A DNA stretch of 64,000 nucleotides from Acetobacter suratthaniensis (GTDB lineage: Bacteria; Pseudomonadota; Alphaproteobacteria; Acetobacterales; Acetobacteraceae), in the NCBI RefSeq assembly GCF_017377745.1, contig NZ_JAFVMG010000008.1, positions 62,001-126,000 of the forward strand. Direction: 5' to 3'. Positions 8,801-18,644 of this stretch are shown piece after piece; positions within the stretch are counted from its first letter, which is position 1; the number at the start of each line of letters is the position of its first letter. The notes beneath the pieces were generated by a model that saw only the letters and a list, made by a program, of their open reading frames with translations, was not told the DNA's origin and made no database searches. A program made the position numbers and the translations under genes.

Positions 8801-8942
8801 ACACGACTCTACCAAAAACCACCATGCTGACCGCCCGGATGCGCCACCATGACACACACAGTTGGGTGTGACAGGTTGCACTGGCGCGGCTTTTCGCGCA
8901 TGGCTGGCACAACACCATCACCCGGCGGCAAGGAGAGCAGGC

Positions 8943-9482
8943 ATGGCCGATGATCACGACAACTCCGGCGAGAATGCCGCCTTCCCCCCCTCAAACCTGC
9001 TGCCTTACGAACGCTGGCTGAACCTCGCTTACAGAAGCGTGCTGGTGAATGCGCTCGAACATGTGAGCCGCGAAGGGCTTGCGGGCGAGCACCATTTCTA
9101 TCTGACTTTCCGTACGGACTTTCCGGGCGTGGAAATTCCCGCCCGCCTGCGCGCCCAGTATCCGCACGAAATGACCATCGTACTGCAACACCAGTTCTGG
9201 GACCTCAAGGTCGATCACGAAACCAACATCGTATCGGTCGGGCTGTCTTTTGGGGGTGTCGGCACGACACTGGTCATTCCCGTGTGGGCCTTTACCGGCT
9301 TCGCGGACCCGTCCATCCGCTTCAGCCTGCAGTTCGCGGCTGAAGATCTGGAGGACGAGGCCCCCACCGAAGCTCTGGAAGAGGACACGCCCGAAGAGTC
9401 CGGGACGGAAACACAGGGTGATGCAACCTCGCAGGTTGTCAGCCTTGACGCATTCCGCAGGAAAGGCCCATCACCGGCCTGA
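8943..9482 (+). CDS. sspB: SspB-type ClpXP adaptor for ssrA-tagged proteins
   Basis: The 179-residue product matches the alphaproteobacterial SspB (stringent starvation protein B-like) family. It has a folded N-terminal domain of about 140 residues (LPYERWLNLAYRSVL, HHFYLTFRTDFPGVEIP, LVIPVWAFTGFADPS). An acidic flexible linker follows, and then a short C-terminal peptide SQVVSLDAFRRK that would dock on ClpX. SspB binds the ssrA tag and hands tagged proteins to the ClpXP protease. The ATG at 8943 has AAGGAG eight bases upstream; 27 further in-frame codons upstream lack a ribosome site. It follows the tmRNA gene directly, so tag and adaptor are neighbours. Confidence 0.92.
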   Translation: MADDHDNSGENAAFPPSNLLPYERWLNLAYRSVLVNALEHVSREGLAGEHHFYLTFRTDFPGVEIPARLRAQYPHEMTIVLQHQFWDLKVDHETNIVSVGLSFGGVGTTLVIPVWAFTGFADPSIRFSLQFAAEDLEDEAPTEALEEDTPEESGTETQGDATSQVVSLDAFRRKGPSPA

Positions 9483-9540
9483 CCCTGGTGCCTGACAGTC
9501 AGGGGCCAGGGCTGGGCCAACGGAGAACAAGAAAACAATC

Positions 9541-11193
9541 ATGACCACTCAGCCCCCCCGCCCCCCCCTGCCAGACTTCGCGTACACCCCCATTTTCCCG
9601 CTTGGGAAAGACACAACCCAGTACCGCAAGCTTGATATTGCCGGGGTCAGCACCTCGCAATGCGGTGGTAAAACGGTTGTGCATGTCACCCCCGAAGCCC
9701 TGAGCGAACTGACAGCGCAGGCCTTCCACGAGGTGGCGCATTTCCTGCGCGCCTCGCATCTTGAAAAACTGGCCGCCATCCTCAAAGACCCCGAAGCCTC
9801 GGATAATGACCGCTTCGTCGCACTGGATCTGCTGCAAAACGCCTGTATCGCGGCGGGGGGTATCCTGCCCATGTGTCAGGATACCGGCACGGCCATAGTC
9901 TTTGGCAAAAAAGGCCAGCGACTATGGGTTGAAGGCAACGAGGAAATCGCGTTCTCGCGCGGGGTGTATGAAACCTACACCCGCACCAGCCTGCGCTATT
10001 CGCAGATGGCGCCGCTGAGCATGTTCGAAGAAAAAAACACCGGCACCAACCTGCCCGTGCAGTGCGATATCTTCGCCTCTCCCGCCGGTGAGCATGACGA
10101 GAGCTTCGAGCTGATGTTCGTGGCCAAAGGCGGCGGCTCGGCCAACAAAACCTTCCTGTTCCAAGAAACCCGCGCCCTGCTGGGGTCAGAAGCGCAGTTG
10201 CTCTCATGGCTGGATACCAAAATCCGCACGCTGGGTACCTCTGCCTGCCCGCCCTACCATCTGGCCATTGTCATTGGCGGCATGTCTGCCGAGCAGACGC
10301 TCAAGACCGTCAAGCTCGCCTCAACCCACTGGTATGACAGCCTGCCCACTTCCGGCAGCCCCACCGGCCATGCTTTCCGTGATGTGGACATGGAACGTAA
10401 GGTGCTGGAACTGACCCGCAAGCTGGGCATTGGCGCACAGTTTGGCGGCAAATATTTCTGTCACGACGTACGCATCGTACGCCTGCCACGCCACGGCGCC
10501 TCGCTGCCGGTCGGCATGGGTGTATCGTGCTCGGCTGACCGTCAGGTGAAAGCCCGCATTACGGCGGAAGGCTTTTTTCTTGAGCAGCTTGAACATGACC
10601 CCGCGCGCTTCCTGCCTGAAACCACGGACGAACATCTGGAAGGCGAGGCTATCAGGATCGACCTCAACCGCCCGATGGATGAAATCCGCCGTGAGCTGTC
10701 ACAATACCCGGTCAAAACCCGGCTGGCGCTGAGCGGCACCGTGGTGGTGGCACGTGACATCGCCCACGCCAAATTCCGTGAACGGCTGCAAAAGGGCGAG
10801 GGTCTGCCCCAGTACCTCAAAGACCACCCGGTTTACTACGCAGGCCCGGCCAAAACGCCCGAAGGCATGCCCACCGGCTCCTTTGGCCCCACCACGGCAG
10901 GCCGTATGGATTCCTACGTGGATGAACTTCAGGCCAATGGTGGCTCTTATGTCATGCTGGCCAAGGGCAACCGCTCCAAGGCCGTGCGTGATGCCTGCCA
11001 GAAATATGGCGGCTTCTACCTTGGCTCCGTGGGCGGCCCGGCGGCCCGTCTGGCCAAGGACTGCATCCGCAAGGTGGAAGTGCTGGAATACCCCGAACTG
11101 GGTATGGAAGCCGTGTGGAAAATCGAAGTGGAAGATTTCCCGGCCTTTATTGTTATTGATGACAAAGGCAACGACTTCTACGCTGAGTTGTAA
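9541..11193 (+). CDS. fumarate hydratase, class I (4Fe-4S)
   Basis: This enzyme interconverts fumarate and L-malate in the TCA cycle using an oxygen-sensitive 4Fe-4S cluster. The 550-residue length and motifs such as [16 protein letters not shown] (Cys112 a likely cluster ligand), [16 protein letters not shown] and [12 protein letters not shown] fit the two-domain class I (FumA/FumB) enzymes. The C-terminal beta domain shows [16 protein letters not shown] and the phosphate-pocket-like [14 protein letters not shown]. The ATG at 9541 has no strong Shine-Dalgarno. It sits 58 bases after sspB and may share its transcript. No class II FumC is visible in the window. Confidence 0.95.
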   Translation: MTTQPPRPPLPDFAYTPIFPLGKDTTQYRKLDIAGVSTSQCGGKTVVHVTPEALSELTAQAFHEVAHFLRASHLEKLAAILKDPEASDNDRFVALDLLQNACIAAGGILPMCQDTGTAIVFGKKGQRLWVEGNEEIAFSRGVYETYTRTSLRYSQMAPLSMFEEKNTGTNLPVQCDIFASPAGEHDESFELMFVAKGGGSANKTFLFQETRALLGSEAQLLSWLDTKIRTLGTSACPPYHLAIVIGGMSAEQTLKTVKLASTHWYDSLPTSGSPTGHAFRDVDMERKVLELTRKLGIGAQFGGKYFCHDVRIVRLPRHGASLPVGMGVSCSADRQVKARITAEGFFLEQLEHDPARFLPETTDEHLEGEAIRIDLNRPMDEIRRELSQYPVKTRLALSGTVVVARDIAHAKFRERLQKGEGLPQYLKDHPVYYAGPAKTPEGMPTGSFGPTTAGRMDSYVDELQANGGSYVMLAKGNRSKAVRDACQKYGGFYLGSVGGPAARLAKDCIRKVEVLEYPELGMEAVWKIEVEDFPAFIVIDDKGNDFYAEL

Positions 11194-11258
11194 CCCCTGC
11201 CCTGCCCCCCGCACCCCCTGCGGGCGGGCAGCCCCAGCAAAAGGAGTGGTGCGGCCAC

Positions 11259-11651
11259 ATGCGTTTCACTGTTGATCGTCTTGACCATGTTGTCCTGACA
11301 GTCCGCGACCTTGAAATCTCCGCCTCATGGTACCAGCGCGTGCTGGGCATGGACCGGGAAGAATATGGACGCAATAACCGCACGGCCCTGCGTTTCGGGG
11401 GGCAGAAACTCAACCTGCGCCCCTATGACGCGCAGGGCTGGGATACGGCAACCCACGCCCTGCCCGGTGGCAACGACCTGTGTTTCATTACCGCCATCAC
11501 CAGTGCGGATGTAATCGAACACCTCAAAATCTGTGGGGTTACGGTGGTGGAAGGCCCGGTGGCACGACTTGGCGCCATTGGCCCGATTACCTCGGTTTAC
11601 TGCCACGACCCGGATGAAAACCTGATCGAGATTGCCTCGTATCAGGGCTGA
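11259..11651 (+). CDS. VOC-family (glyoxalase/dioxygenase-fold) protein
   Basis: The 130-residue product is a single vicinal-oxygen-chelate domain. It has two beta-alpha-beta-beta-beta halves: LDHVVLTVRDLEISASWYQRVLGM at the start and VYCHDPDENLIEIASY at the end. Likely metal ligands are the N-terminal His (DHVVLTV) and the C-terminal Glu (NLIEI), which is typical of the fold. Members include glyoxalase I, fosfomycin-resistance enzymes and ring-cleaving dioxygenases; the catalysed reaction here is unknown. A good AAAGGAG site precedes the ATG at 11259. It follows the fumarase by 65 bases and ends at a shared terminator. Confidence 0.85.
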   Translation: MRFTVDRLDHVVLTVRDLEISASWYQRVLGMDREEYGRNNRTALRFGGQKLNLRPYDAQGWDTATHALPGGNDLCFITAITSADVIEHLKICGVTVVEGPVARLGAIGPITSVYCHDPDENLIEIASYQG

Positions 11652-11673
11652 CCACAGGCCCGATTAATTGGCA

Positions 11674-11721
11674 TAACCCGGCCCGGATACGCCAGAGCGG
11701 CGGCATCCGGGCCGGGTTTGT
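11674..11721. terminator. bidirectional terminator between VOC gene and glucanase-like gene
   Basis: The arms AACCCGGCCCGGAT and ATCCGGGCCGGGTT form a long inverted repeat around a loop near 11689-11705. GTTTGTTTAT follows on the plus strand. It lies between two convergent genes. Confidence 0.75.
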
Positions 11722-11724
11722 TTA

Positions 11725-13455
11725 TCAGGCGTGGTTACCTGCTGTGGGGGCAGACAGGCGGGCATGCTGGCCTGTCACGGGGGTTTTTCCGCCATCATGC
11801 GCGGCATTACCCAGCCACCCTCCGGTAAATCCGGCACGCAGCAGCCCCTGACGGATCACGGGGTTGCGTTTCATGGTGTTCCACACCAGCCCGCTCCGCC
11901 AGTTTTCGATCATCAGCAGGATCGGGCCCTGATCAATGCCCAGATAGGTATTGTCAGCCCAGAAGTTTTTCTGCCCGTCATCGTGGTAACTGGGGTTGAA
12001 CGCATCCACAAAGCCATACTGGCCGTAGATTCGCATCCCGTATTTGTCTTTCATGGCCCGCAGCGCCCGGATAGCAATTTCAGGGGCGAACGCCACCGAA
12101 CCACCCGCTGCCGTAGGGGCCAGCGTGCCATCGTCCAGCGTATAATCACGCCCCACACCACGGGCGGAATAGGCCATGAAGTGCCGTTCCTGTCCGCCTT
12201 CATGGCGCACGGTATCCGCCGGACCATCGCTGGCTGTCAGACCCCAGATGTCGCTACCGTAATCCTGCCAGCGACCGGGATTATGCTGCGCGTAGGAGCG
12301 CTGGGCATAGACCGCACGCCGACTATTTTCGAAATAATCCAGCCCCTTTTCACGGTTCCACTCATCCCGGATACCCCGGAAATCAATCCACGCATGTGTG
12401 TACTGGTGGCCGAAAAGAGGGGCGAAGTTCAGGAAGGTCTGCCCATAGGATTCGCCCCAGCGCTTATCGTTGGTGGCGAGCCATGCCTGCCATGAAACCG
12501 GCTCCAGTGCCGAGTGGCTGGCACCCAGCCCCAGCACATACAGCATCATGCCTTCGCTATAGCCTTCCCAGTAATTGGACAAAAAGCCATGCTCGGGCGA
12601 CCAGCCCATGCTGAGCCGGTTATCCGGCCGGAGCATCCAGCGCCAGTCCACACGGTTGAACAGGGTATCCGCCAGATCACGGATTTCGCGCTCGGATACC
12701 GTGTCCTGCGTATAGAAACTACGCGCAAACAGCACGCCCTGCATCAGCAGCGCCGTATCGATACTGGATAGTTCGGTATCAGTATTGAAACGCAGGCCCG
12801 TGCGATGATCGAGAAAGTGATAGAAAAAACCATGATACCCACCCGCCTGCATGGGGGTGGCATTCTGCGGCAGACGCAGCATGGTGCGCAGCACACGCAG
12901 GGTGCGCTCCACCGCCTGCGGCCGCGTAACGTAGCCGCGCGTTACCCCGATACCATAGGCAGTCAGCCCGAATCCGACCGAAGCAACACTGGATTGCGTC
13001 TGATCGGACGGATAGCGGTCGGGTACAAGCCCGGTCACCGGGTCAGCCGCATCCCAGAACCAGCGGAAGGTGCGGTATTCCAGATCCTTCATCAGGGTGA
13101 CATCAGTGGCACTGATACCCCGATGGCTCTCACGGTCATGCCCCATGCCTCCGGGGGGCAGCGGGTGGGGTTCGGCCGCCTGTGTGGCGGTATGTGCCAC
13201 GCTCTGCTCGGCAGGCTGACCCACAGCGGAAGCCGCCGGAACAGTCGTGGCCGCAGAGACGGCAGGCAGTGCGGCTACAGCCGGAACCACGGGGGATGCC
13301 GCCGGTGTATCCTGCGCTGTGGCCGCCCAGACAGGCGAGGCATTGCCAGCGCCAAAGGCCGCAGCCCCCAGCCCTGATACCGTCAGAACCATGTTCAGGA
13401 ACGTTCGCGCCCCACTCCGGCCCCGCCCACGCGGGAAACACCTGTCCAGTTTCAT
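11725..13455 (-). CDS. exported glycoamylase-like (PF10091/GH144-type) glucanase
   Basis: The 576-residue product has a long N-terminus with a signal-like hydrophobic stretch (FLNMVLTVSGLGAAAFGAG), then a low-complexity Ala/Pro/Val region to about residue 105. The catalytic-type domain follows, with the glycoamylase-like pattern: LMKDLEYRTFRWFWDAADP, SVASVGFGLTAYGIGV, FNTDTELSSIDTALLMQG, GWSPEHGFLSNYWEGYSEGMMLYVLGLG and DIWGLTASDGP. Known relatives include bacterial beta-1,2-glucanases (GH144), which cut osmoregulated periplasmic glucans. Activity and linkage here are inferred. The ATG at 13455 is preceded by an AT-rich 180-base stretch that should hold its promoter. Confidence 0.75.
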   Translation of the reverse strand: MKLDRCFPRGRGRSGARTFLNMVLTVSGLGAAAFGAGNASPVWAATAQDTPAASPVVPAVAALPAVSAATTVPAASAVGQPAEQSVAHTATQAAEPHPLPPGGMGHDRESHRGISATDVTLMKDLEYRTFRWFWDAADPVTGLVPDRYPSDQTQSSVASVGFGLTAYGIGVTRGYVTRPQAVERTLRVLRTMLRLPQNATPMQAGGYHGFFYHFLDHRTGLRFNTDTELSSIDTALLMQGVLFARSFYTQDTVSEREIRDLADTLFNRVDWRWMLRPDNRLSMGWSPEHGFLSNYWEGYSEGMMLYVLGLGASHSALEPVSWQAWLATNDKRWGESYGQTFLNFAPLFGHQYTHAWIDFRGIRDEWNREKGLDYFENSRRAVYAQRSYAQHNPGRWQDYGSDIWGLTASDGPADTVRHEGGQERHFMAYSARGVGRDYTLDDGTLAPTAAGGSVAFAPEIAIRALRAMKDKYGMRIYGQYGFVDAFNPSYHDDGQKNFWADNTYLGIDQGPILLMIENWRSGLVWNTMKRNPVIRQGLLRAGFTGGWLGNAAHDGGKTPVTGQHARLSAPTAGNHA

Positions 13456-13636
13456 ACCCTGCCCGTATCTCTGTTATGATGCGGTGCCGCGCGCGCAGCG
13501 TCACCGCAAGTACGCCCGAAGGCGGCACTCACTTACACTATTACCATCCGCATTATTTTTTTCTTTTTGTTATATCCGCACATCAAACCCCACATCCATT
13601 AATATCTCTTTCAAGAAACATTATGGTGCGAGGCTT

Positions 13637-15259
13637 TCATTCGTGCAGACCGGGGGCTTCGCGGCCAGTGCGGGCCACATATTCGGTATAACCACCGTCA
13701 TAACGATGCAGGCCTTCCGGTGTTAATTCCAGCACGCGATTGGACAGAGCCGCCAGAAAATGCCGGTCATGGGACACAAACAGCATCGTGCCATCATAGT
13801 CAGCCAGAGCGGCAATCAACATTTCCTTGGTGGCGATGTCCAGATGGTTGGTCGGTTCGTCCAGCACCAGAAAGTTCGGTGGATCATACAGCATGACCGC
13901 CAGCACCAGCCGGGCCTTTTCGCCCCCTGACAGCACGCGGCACAGCTTGTCCACATCATCGCCCGAAAAGCCAAAGCTGCCAGCCAGTGTCCGCAAGGCC
14001 CCCTGTGCCGCCAGCGGGAAAGCATCGTTCAGGGTTTCCAGCACGGTGCGCTCACCATCGAGCAGATCCATGGCGTGCTGGGCGAAATACCCCATCTTGA
14101 CGCTGCCACCCAGCGTGACCGTGCCTGCATCCGGCTCTGTGGTGCCTGTCACGAGCTTGAGCAGGGTCGATTTACCCGCCCCGTTCACACCCAGTACGCA
14201 GCAACGCTCCTGGCGGCGGATCAGCAGATCCAGCCCCTGATAAATCACCCGGCTACCATACGCCTTGTCCACGCCACGCAGGTTGGCCACCGCATCGCCC
14301 GAACGCGGTGCGGGCGGGAAGCTGAAGCTTAAGGCCTGCCGGCGCTTGGGCGGCTCCACCCGGTCAATCTTGTCCAGTTTCTTGACGCGGCTCTGCACCT
14401 GTGCGGCATGAGACGCCCGTGCCTTGAAACGCTCGATAAAGGCCACTTCCTTGGCCAGCATGGCCTGTTGGCGGTCAAACTGGGCCTGCTGCTGCTTTTC
14501 GTTCAGGGCGCGCTGCTGTTCATAAAACTCGTAATCGCCTGAATAGCTTGACAGCACACCCCCATCAATTTCGATCACCTTGTTGATGATCCGGTTCATA
14601 AAGGCGCGGTCATGCGATGTCATGAGCAAGGCGCCATCGTACCCGGCCAGAAACTGCTCAAGCCAGATCAGGCTTTCCAGATCAAGATGGTTGCTCGGTT
14701 CGTCCAGCAGCATCACATCAGGCTTCATCAGCAGGATACGGGCCAGCGCCACGCGCATTTTCCACCCACCGGACAGGCGCCCCACATCGCCGTCCATCAT
14801 TTCCTGACTGAACCCCAGCCCGTGCAGAACTTCGCGCGCGCGCCCATCCAGCGCGTAGCCACCCAGTTCTTCAAAACGGGCCTGCACTTCGCCAAAACGT
14901 TCCAGAATGGCGTCAAGCTCGTCAAAACGCTCCGGGTCAGCCATGGCGGCTTCCAGCTCCGCCAGTTCAGCCCCGACTTCAGCCACCGGGCCTGCGCCGT
15001 CCATGACCTCGGCCACAGCACTGCGGCCCGCCATTTCACCCACATCCTGATTAAAGAAACCGACCGTAACCCCACGATCCGTCAGGACATGGCCTTCATC
15101 CGGTTCTTCCTGACCAGTAATCAGCCGAAACAGCGTGGTCTTACCTGCGCCGTTCGGCCCCACCAGACCGATTTTCTCGCCTTTCTGAAGCGCCGCCGAG
15201 GCCTCGATAAAAATAACACGATGGCCATTATGCTTGCTGATGGAATCAAGACGGATCAT
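13637..15259 (-). CDS. ABC-F family ATPase (ribosome-associated type)
   Basis: The 540-residue protein holds two ABC ATPase domains and no membrane segment. Domain 1 has Walker A GPNGAGKTT (near residue 35), signature LSGGWKMR and Walker B MLLDEPSNHLD. Domain 2 has GVNGAGKST (near 350), LSGGEKAR and LVLDEPTNHLD. Between them lies a charged helical linker rich in Gln and Lys (NEKQQQAQFDRQQAML), the P-site tRNA interaction motif of ABC-F factors. The length and order suggest the YbiT/EttA-like group, which act on ribosomes rather than transport; the subgroup is uncertain. It precedes the glucanase-like gene but is separated from it by an AT-rich gap. Confidence 0.93.
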   Translation of the reverse strand: MIRLDSISKHNGHRVIFIEASAALQKGEKIGLVGPNGAGKTTLFRLITGQEEPDEGHVLTDRGVTVGFFNQDVGEMAGRSAVAEVMDGAGPVAEVGAELAELEAAMADPERFDELDAILERFGEVQARFEELGGYALDGRAREVLHGLGFSQEMMDGDVGRLSGGWKMRVALARILLMKPDVMLLDEPSNHLDLESLIWLEQFLAGYDGALLMTSHDRAFMNRIINKVIEIDGGVLSSYSGDYEFYEQQRALNEKQQQAQFDRQQAMLAKEVAFIERFKARASHAAQVQSRVKKLDKIDRVEPPKRRQALSFSFPPAPRSGDAVANLRGVDKAYGSRVIYQGLDLLIRRQERCCVLGVNGAGKSTLLKLVTGTTEPDAGTVTLGGSVKMGYFAQHAMDLLDGERTVLETLNDAFPLAAQGALRTLAGSFGFSGDDVDKLCRVLSGGEKARLVLAVMLYDPPNFLVLDEPTNHLDIATKEMLIAALADYDGTMLFVSHDRHFLAALSNRVLELTPEGLHRYDGGYTEYVARTGREAPGLHE

Positions 15260-15316
15260 GGAGCCTCAGGAACTGGAGGGTAAGGGGCGAAAGCCGGAGC
15301 CGCCCTTATCGCGTAA

Positions 15317-15344
15317 CCCCCGCGCTGCGTAAACAGCGCAGGGG
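15317..15344 (-). terminator. candidate terminator hairpin after dadA
   Basis: Arms 15334-15344 and 15317-15327 pair over 11 bases with one mismatch around a 6-base loop. Only a weak T stretch follows on the minus strand, so termination is plausible but not certain. Confidence 0.4.
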
Positions 15345-15376
15345 ATTTGCATACTCCTGTAAGGCCCGCCCTGCCT

Positions 15377-16633
15377 TCAGGCGGAATAACGCGCGATGGC
15401 CAGATCATCCGCCGCGATATCGGGGGTCCGGCCCGAAAGCACATCCGCCAGCACCCGCCCCGAGCCACAGGCCATAGTCCAGCCCAGCGTGCCATGCCCG
15501 GTGTTAAGATACAGGTTATCCAGCGCCGTACGGCCAATCACCGGCGTGCCATCGGGTGTCATGGGGCGCAGCCCCGTCCAGAACTGCGCCTCAGAGGGGT
15601 TGCAGCTCCCCGCGAACAGGTCGGACACCGAATGTTCCAATGTCGCACGCCGTGGCGCGCGCAGGCGCAGGTTAAAGCCCGCAAGCTCCGCCGTACCCCC
15701 CACCCGCACCCGGTCACCCAGACGGGTGATCCCGATCTTGAAGGTTTCATCCATGACGGTAGAAACCGGCGCACGGCTTTCATCCGTAATGGGCGCGGTG
15801 AGCGAATACCCCTTGACCGGATAAACCGGCAGCGTAATGCCCAGCGGCCGCAGCAGAGCAGGAGAATAACTCCCCAGCGCCAGCACATAGGTATCGGCTG
15901 TCAGCACGCCCTGCGCTGTTTCCACCCCGGTAATACGCCCCCCCTCGGAGCGCAGCCGCCTGATGTCCGTATTGTAGCGGAATGTCACGCCTTTAGCCTG
16001 CGCCATTTCCTCCAGACGCTGGCTGAACTTGAAGGCATCGCCCGTCTCGTCACCCGGCAGGCGCAGACCGCCCACAATCTTGTGGCTGGACTGGGCCAGA
16101 CCCGGCTCGGCCCGCACGCACCCTGCGGTATCCAGCACCTCGTACGGCACGTTATACTGGTTGAGCACCGCCAGATCGCCCGCGATACCGTCAAGCTGTT
16201 TTTGGGTGCGGAATACCTGTAGCGTGCCCTGCTGGCGGTCATCATAGGTAATGCCTGTCTGCGCACGCAAGTCGAGCATGACATCGCGGCTGTATTCCGC
16301 CAGCCGCACCATGCGGCCCTTGTTGCGGTCATAGGCGGCAGACGTGCAGTTTTCCAGCGTTGCGGCCAACCAGCGCCACAGATACGGGTCGGGCAAAGGC
16401 CAGAATACGAAGGGGCGATACTTCATAAGCAGCCAGCGCACGCATTTGAGCGGCACACCCGGCCCGGCCCATGGCGCGGAATAACCGGGCGAGACCTGCC
16501 CCGCATTGGCAAAGCTGGTTTCAAGCCCTGCCCCCGGCTGGCGGTCCACCACCGTCACCTCATGCCCGGCCTGCGCCAGATACCAGGCGGAGGTAACCCC
16601 CACCACACCACTGCCCAGAACAAGAACCTTCAT
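15377..16633 (-). CDS. dadA: D-amino acid dehydrogenase small subunit-type flavoprotein
   Basis: DadA oxidises D-alanine and other D-amino acids to keto acids and passes electrons to the membrane quinone pool. The N-terminus [20 protein letters not shown] is the FAD-binding GxGxxG fold, followed by the acidic VVDRQPG strand end. The C-terminus holds the second FAD contact ([18 protein letters not shown]). From the ATG at 16633 it is 418 residues, usual for the family. The ATG overlaps the stop of the racemase gene (ATGA), so the two are translationally coupled and form an L-alanine degradation operon. Ten extra in-frame codons upstream are unlikely to be used. Confidence 0.95.
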   Translation of the reverse strand: MKVLVLGSGVVGVTSAWYLAQAGHEVTVVDRQPGAGLETSFANAGQVSPGYSAPWAGPGVPLKCVRWLLMKYRPFVFWPLPDPYLWRWLAATLENCTSAAYDRNKGRMVRLAEYSRDVMLDLRAQTGITYDDRQQGTLQVFRTQKQLDGIAGDLAVLNQYNVPYEVLDTAGCVRAEPGLAQSSHKIVGGLRLPGDETGDAFKFSQRLEEMAQAKGVTFRYNTDIRRLRSEGGRITGVETAQGVLTADTYVLALGSYSPALLRPLGITLPVYPVKGYSLTAPITDESRAPVSTVMDETFKIGITRLGDRVRVGGTAELAGFNLRLRAPRRATLEHSVSDLFAGSCNPSEAQFWTGLRPMTPDGTPVIGRTALDNLYLNTGHGTLGWTMACGSGRVLADVLSGRTPDIAADDLAIARYSA

Positions 16634-17817
16634 GCGCGCGCTCCTTCTCCTGCCTGCGAACACGCCGTGGCCTGCCCGCCACCGGTATAAACCCGGTGAT
16701 AACGGCGCCCGAGCGATGTCAGGATTTCATAACCAATGGTTTCCTGCGCCTCTGCCAGCGCATCCACTCCGTAAGTCGGGTTCAGCAGATCCACCATGCT
16801 GTCCGCCTCAAGCTGGCCTTCGGGCACATCCGTAATGTCCACGGTCATGGAATCCATGGAAATCCGGCCCAGAACGGGCAGACATATGCCTTTGAACCAC
16901 GCACATTGCCGCCCGGCCCCGTGGCGGGCCTGCCCATCCGCATAGCCTGCGGCAATCGTAGCCACGCGCCGGGGCGCACTGGCCTGCCATGTCAGGCCGT
17001 AGCCTACGCGGTCTCCGGGGCTGAGTGTGCGCATTTGCAAAATATGAGCGCGCAAGCCCACCACAGCCTGTAACGGGTTGGGGCTTTCACGGTTGGGGGC
17101 CACGCCATACAGCGCCGCCCCCGGCCGCACGAGGTCAAAATGGTATTCCGGCCCCAAAAAAACACCCGATGAAGCCGCAAGGCTCAGCGGTGCGGGCGGC
17201 AGCAGGGCCGCCAGCCGACGCAGGCACGCGGCCTGCATGGCATTGGCCGGATCTGCCGGGGTATCCGCACAGGCCAGATGGCTCATGATCAGCTCGACAT
17301 GCAGCCCCTCCAGCAGAGCTGGTGTGCTGGCCAGTTCAATCACATCGGCCTCGGACAGACCAAAACGCGACATGCCGGTATCCAGCTGGAGCACTACCCC
17401 CACGCCTCGCCCGGCGGCACGGGCCGCCTGCCGCACCCAGCCTATCTGCTCAAGGCTGTTCAGTACGGGCCTCAGCCCCGCCGCCAGACAGGCCGTAACC
17501 GCATCAGGCCGGGGGCCATGCAGCACCGTAATGCCCGCACCGGCGCTGACATGCGCGCGCAGGGCCAGCCCTTCATCCACATGGGCGACAAAAAACTGCC
17601 GTGCCCCGGCCTGCTCCAGCACCGGCGCCACCTGCGCCACCCCAAGCCCGTAAGCATCCGCCTTGACCACGGCAGCACATACGGCCCCGCCAGCCAGTGC
17701 GGCTACACGCCGGTAATTGGCGGCAAGGGCCGCAAGATCAATACTCAGCACGGCCCCCGCGCGTGATGCGGGCCAGCCAGCACAGGAAGGGGGGAAGGCG
17801 GTTGTCACGAGTTCCAT
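16630..17817 (-). CDS. alr: alanine racemase (catabolic, dad operon)
   Basis: This PLP enzyme interconverts L- and D-alanine, either for catabolism through DadA or for peptidoglycan. The PLP lysine is Lys52 in [11 protein letters not shown], counting from the ATG at 17817 (395 aa). The second catalytic base, Tyr, is in DRVGYGLTW near residue 270, and the C-terminal beta domain carries [18 protein letters not shown] at 17853 would add 12 residues that overlap the regulatory gap. Its link to dadA makes the DadX role most likely, although it may be the only racemase; no second copy is visible here. Confidence 0.94.
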   Translation of the reverse strand: MELVTTAFPPSCAGWPASRAGAVLSIDLAALAANYRRVAALAGGAVCAAVVKADAYGLGVAQVAPVLEQAGARQFFVAHVDEGLALRAHVSAGAGITVLHGPRPDAVTACLAAGLRPVLNSLEQIGWVRQAARAAGRGVGVVLQLDTGMSRFGLSEADVIELASTPALLEGLHVELIMSHLACADTPADPANAMQAACLRRLAALLPPAPLSLAASSGVFLGPEYHFDLVRPGAALYGVAPNRESPNPLQAVVGLRAHILQMRTLSPGDRVGYGLTWQASAPRRVATIAAGYADGQARHGAGRQCAWFKGICLPVLGRISMDSMTVDITDVPEGQLEADSMVDLLNPTYGVDALAEAQETIGYEILTSLGRRYHRVYTGGGQATACSQAGEGARA

Positions 17818-17947
17818 CCGTCTTTTATTGCCATACCGGAAAGTGTAATCCACTGCACATGGTATATCTCGTCAAATTGTTGCATAATGTGCCGTAATTG
17901 CTTTATTTTAGAATTATCATGCACAAATTTGGCAAAAAAGACAGATC
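17818..17947. promoter_or_regulatory. divergent promoter region between alr-dadA and the Lrp-type gene
   Basis: This 130-base AT-rich gap separates the divergent alr and Lrp-type genes. It includes ATTGTTGCATAAT and TTATTTTAGAATTATCATG stretches suited to promoters and Lrp-type binding. No exact operator could be defined by eye. Lrp proteins usually bind next to their own gene, so control of both directions from here is a reasonable inference. Confidence 0.45.
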
Positions 17948-18409
17948 ATGCCAGACCCTATTACCGATGCCATTCTGCGCCATCTCCGCCATGACGGCCG
18001 CCTGAGCAACGCCGAACTGGCCGAGCGTATCGGGCTTTCTCCCTCCTCCTGCCTACGGCGTGTCCGCAGACTGGAAGAAGAAGGAATTATCCGGGGTTAT
18101 CAGGCCATTATCGCGCGCCGCAACGCGCCGCCTCTGGCCACGGTCATTGTGCACATCACCCTCGAACGCCAGACAGAAGAATGCCTGCGCCGGTTTGAAA
18201 GCCGTATCCGCGAATGCCCGGATGTGCGCGAATGCTACCTGATGACAGGCGATGCCGATTACCTGTTGCGCGTGGAAGCGCGCGACATGCAGGACTATGA
18301 GCGCATTCACAAGGAAGAACTCTCCCGCATGCCCGGCGTTGTGCGCATACAGAGCAACTTTGCCATACGGCCCGTGGTACAGCAGGACAGGCGCCTGCCC
18401 GAGCACTGA
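17948..18409 (+). CDS. Lrp/AsnC-family regulator, likely controls alr-dadA
   Basis: The 153-residue product is a standard feast/famine regulator. It has an N-terminal winged helix-turn-helix (DAILRHLRHDGRLSNAELAE, then IGLSPSSCLRRVRRLEEEGII, residues 6-48) and a C-terminal RAM ligand domain (VIVHITLERQTE to VRIQSNFAIRPVV). Lrp relatives sense amino acids such as leucine or alanine and bind as octamers. The gene is divergent from alr-dadA, and in several proteobacteria (DadR/BkdR-type) such a neighbour activates D-alanine catabolism. That role is inferred from position. Confidence 0.88.
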   Translation: MPDPITDAILRHLRHDGRLSNAELAERIGLSPSSCLRRVRRLEEEGIIRGYQAIIARRNAPPLATVIVHITLERQTEECLRRFESRIRECPDVRECYLMTGDADYLLRVEARDMQDYERIHKEELSRMPGVVRIQSNFAIRPVVQQDRRLPEH

Positions 18410-18644
18410 AGTGCTCATCAAATCAACGGGTGTCCGTTCCAGACAATGAATATGTCCCATTCCAGATGGCAAGCCGCGTGCAAAACCTGATACGCGTCTT
18501 GAATAAGATATTCCGAAGTAGAAACATTTTGCGTGCCTGCATGGCCCCTGCCCCTTGATCCCGCGCCGCTCCGGGTCGTCAGACAGGCCCATGCGTGCAG
18601 GTTCGCCATATTCGGGCACGCATCCATCTGGATGAGGTAAGACC

